From contig NZ_CAJXIP010000025.1 in NCBI RefSeq assembly GCF_913054395.1, positions 1 through 35,285 of the forward strand: DNA of 35,285 nt, given 5' to 3'. A model generated the notes under the pieces. The model was not told where the DNA came from. It worked only from the letters and a program-made list of their open reading frames with translations, and ran no database searches. Of this stretch, positions 34,341 to 35,285 are shown one piece after another. The position numbers and the translations under genes are program-made. Each line of letters begins with the position of its first letter. Positions within the stretch are counted from its first letter, which is position 1. The DNA comes from an uncultured Roseovarius sp. (GTDB lineage: Bacteria; Pseudomonadota; Alphaproteobacteria; Rhodobacterales; Rhodobacteraceae).

Positions 34341-35285
34341 CTACGCGGCGCGGCTTGACGCGACCGCGAAGTTCCAGGGCATGAGATCGTCGATGCGGCT
34401 TCTGGGATGACCGTCGAGCAACGCGCGCAACGTGTCAGAGAGGTAGCTGACCGGATCGACGTCGCACATCTTGCAGTTCGCGATCAGGCTGGCGAGCAAT
34501 GCCCAGTTCTCTGCGCCGACCTCGTGCCCGACGAATAGGGCGTTTTTCCGAGTCAGAGCAATCTTCCTGATCTGGTTCTCGACCGGGTTGGTGTCCAGCT
34601 CCAGACGGCCGTCTTCAAGGAACCGGGGCAGGCCGGGCCAACGCGCCAGGGTGTAGCGGATGTCCTCGGCCAGCTTTGACGAACGCGGGATGCGCGACAG
34701 CTGCGCCTCGAGCCAAGGGCGGAAGGCGGCAATGATCGGTGCGGAGAGTTCGCGCCGGGCGGCAAGCCGGGCTTCGGGACCCAGGCCGCGCACGGATTTC
34801 TCGACAGCATAGATCTCGGCGATCTGGCGCAGGGTTTCCTCGGCAATCGGTGAGCCGTCCTTTTCCAGGCGCTTCACGAACCGCCGACGCGCATGCGTCC
34901 AGCAATGGACGAGCGTCCATGGACCCTCAGGCCGGTCGACCTTGGTGAGCTTGTCATAGGCTTCATAGCCGTCGCATTGCACGAACCACCCGCGATAGCC
35001 CTCGAGGAATCGAAGCGCATGCACGGCGCCGCGGCCGGGCGCGTAGTGGAACATCACCACAGGAGGGCCGGCACCGCCGTGACCCCGGTCATCGGCAACA
35101 ATGGCCCAGAAGTAGCCGGTTTTCGTTTTCCGCCGCCCGGGATCGAGCACCGGCGCGCGGGTTTCATCCATGAACACCCGGTCTGCGCGTTTCAGCCGCT
35201 CCTTCAGGTGATCGGCGATCGGGCGCAGATGGAAACAGGCGCGCCCCACCCAGTTGCCGAGCGTCGCACGATCCAGGGTGATCCC
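34341..35285 (-). mobile_element. tnpC: IS66-family transposase (TnpC), 5' part cut by window edge
   Basis: The frame is open from 34341 to the window edge, giving 314 C-terminal residues of a protein usually near 500-550. The DDE triad is seen as Asp in 'FMDETRAPVLD', Asp in 'QCDGYEAYDKL' and Glu in 'NPVENQIRKIAL'. 'TKTGYFWAIVADD' and 'VHCWTHARRRF' are family blocks, and the end 'RIDDLMPWNF' is the IS66 C-terminal element. It catalyses cut-and-paste movement of the element. TnpA and TnpB of a full IS66 would lie to the right. No frameshift is seen in the visible part. The element inserted about 200 bp upstream of the cyclase start. Confidence 0.93.

Noticed and set aside
1..35285. CRISPR array or toxin-antitoxin pair
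   Set aside because: No regularly spaced repeats and no small coupled gene pair with such motifs were found in the window.

Overview
The window looks like the chromosome of a marine alphaproteobacterium of the Rhodobacterales (Roseobacter group). The codon use is GC-rich, proline dehydrogenase/PutA is paired with a divergent Lrp-type regulator, and the Hint-domain protein, MetRS, rhomboid and betaine-demethylase genes have the character of that group. This is inference from protein character, not from a database search.

Layout. (1) 1-1742: the start of an AhpD/CMD-type peroxidase-like gene and an acyl-CoA dehydrogenase. (2) 1999-5893: an accessory patch with a stand-alone Hint protein, a secreted PHB-depolymerase-like esterase, a secreted unknown and a subtilisin-like protease. 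It ends at a strong terminator and tRNA-Leu(UAA). (3) 6329-17304: core metabolism, with a TPR protein, putR/putA, rhomboid protease, GFA-family protein, inositol monophosphatase, aldo/keto reductase, MFS transporter and methionyl-tRNA synthetase. (4) 17310-24382: seven minus-strand genes that form a probable unit. Transcribed in order they are an OmpR-type response regulator, a histidine kinase, a 'thermostable hemolysin'-family protein with a GNAT/autoinducer-synthase look, an AMP-forming ligase, an SDR, an Fe(II)/2-oxoglutarate oxygenase and an FAD amine-oxidase-like protein broken by an in-frame TGA. I regard this as the most interesting system here: a possible small-molecule pathway next to its own two-component sensor. 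(5) 24841-27172: a Rieske oxygenase and its reductase, similar to glycine-betaine monooxygenase GbcAB. (6) 27717 to the end: a truncated tRNA-Phe 3' fragment marks what looks like the left end of an integrated element. To its right lie about 700 bp of gene-free DNA, a LysR regulator divergent from a dimethylglycine/sarcosine-dehydrogenase-like flavoprotein, a class III adenylate cyclase with TPRs, and the end of an IS66 transposon. A diverged 79-bp direct repeat brackets the LysR/dehydrogenase pair.

Functionally, GbcAB would remove a methyl group from a betaine to give dimethylglycine. The dehydrogenase beyond the tRNA scar could take the next demethylation with tetrahydrofolate as acceptor, and the GFA-family protein could bear on the formaldehyde released, though that last link is weak. 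PutA handles proline under its own regulator.
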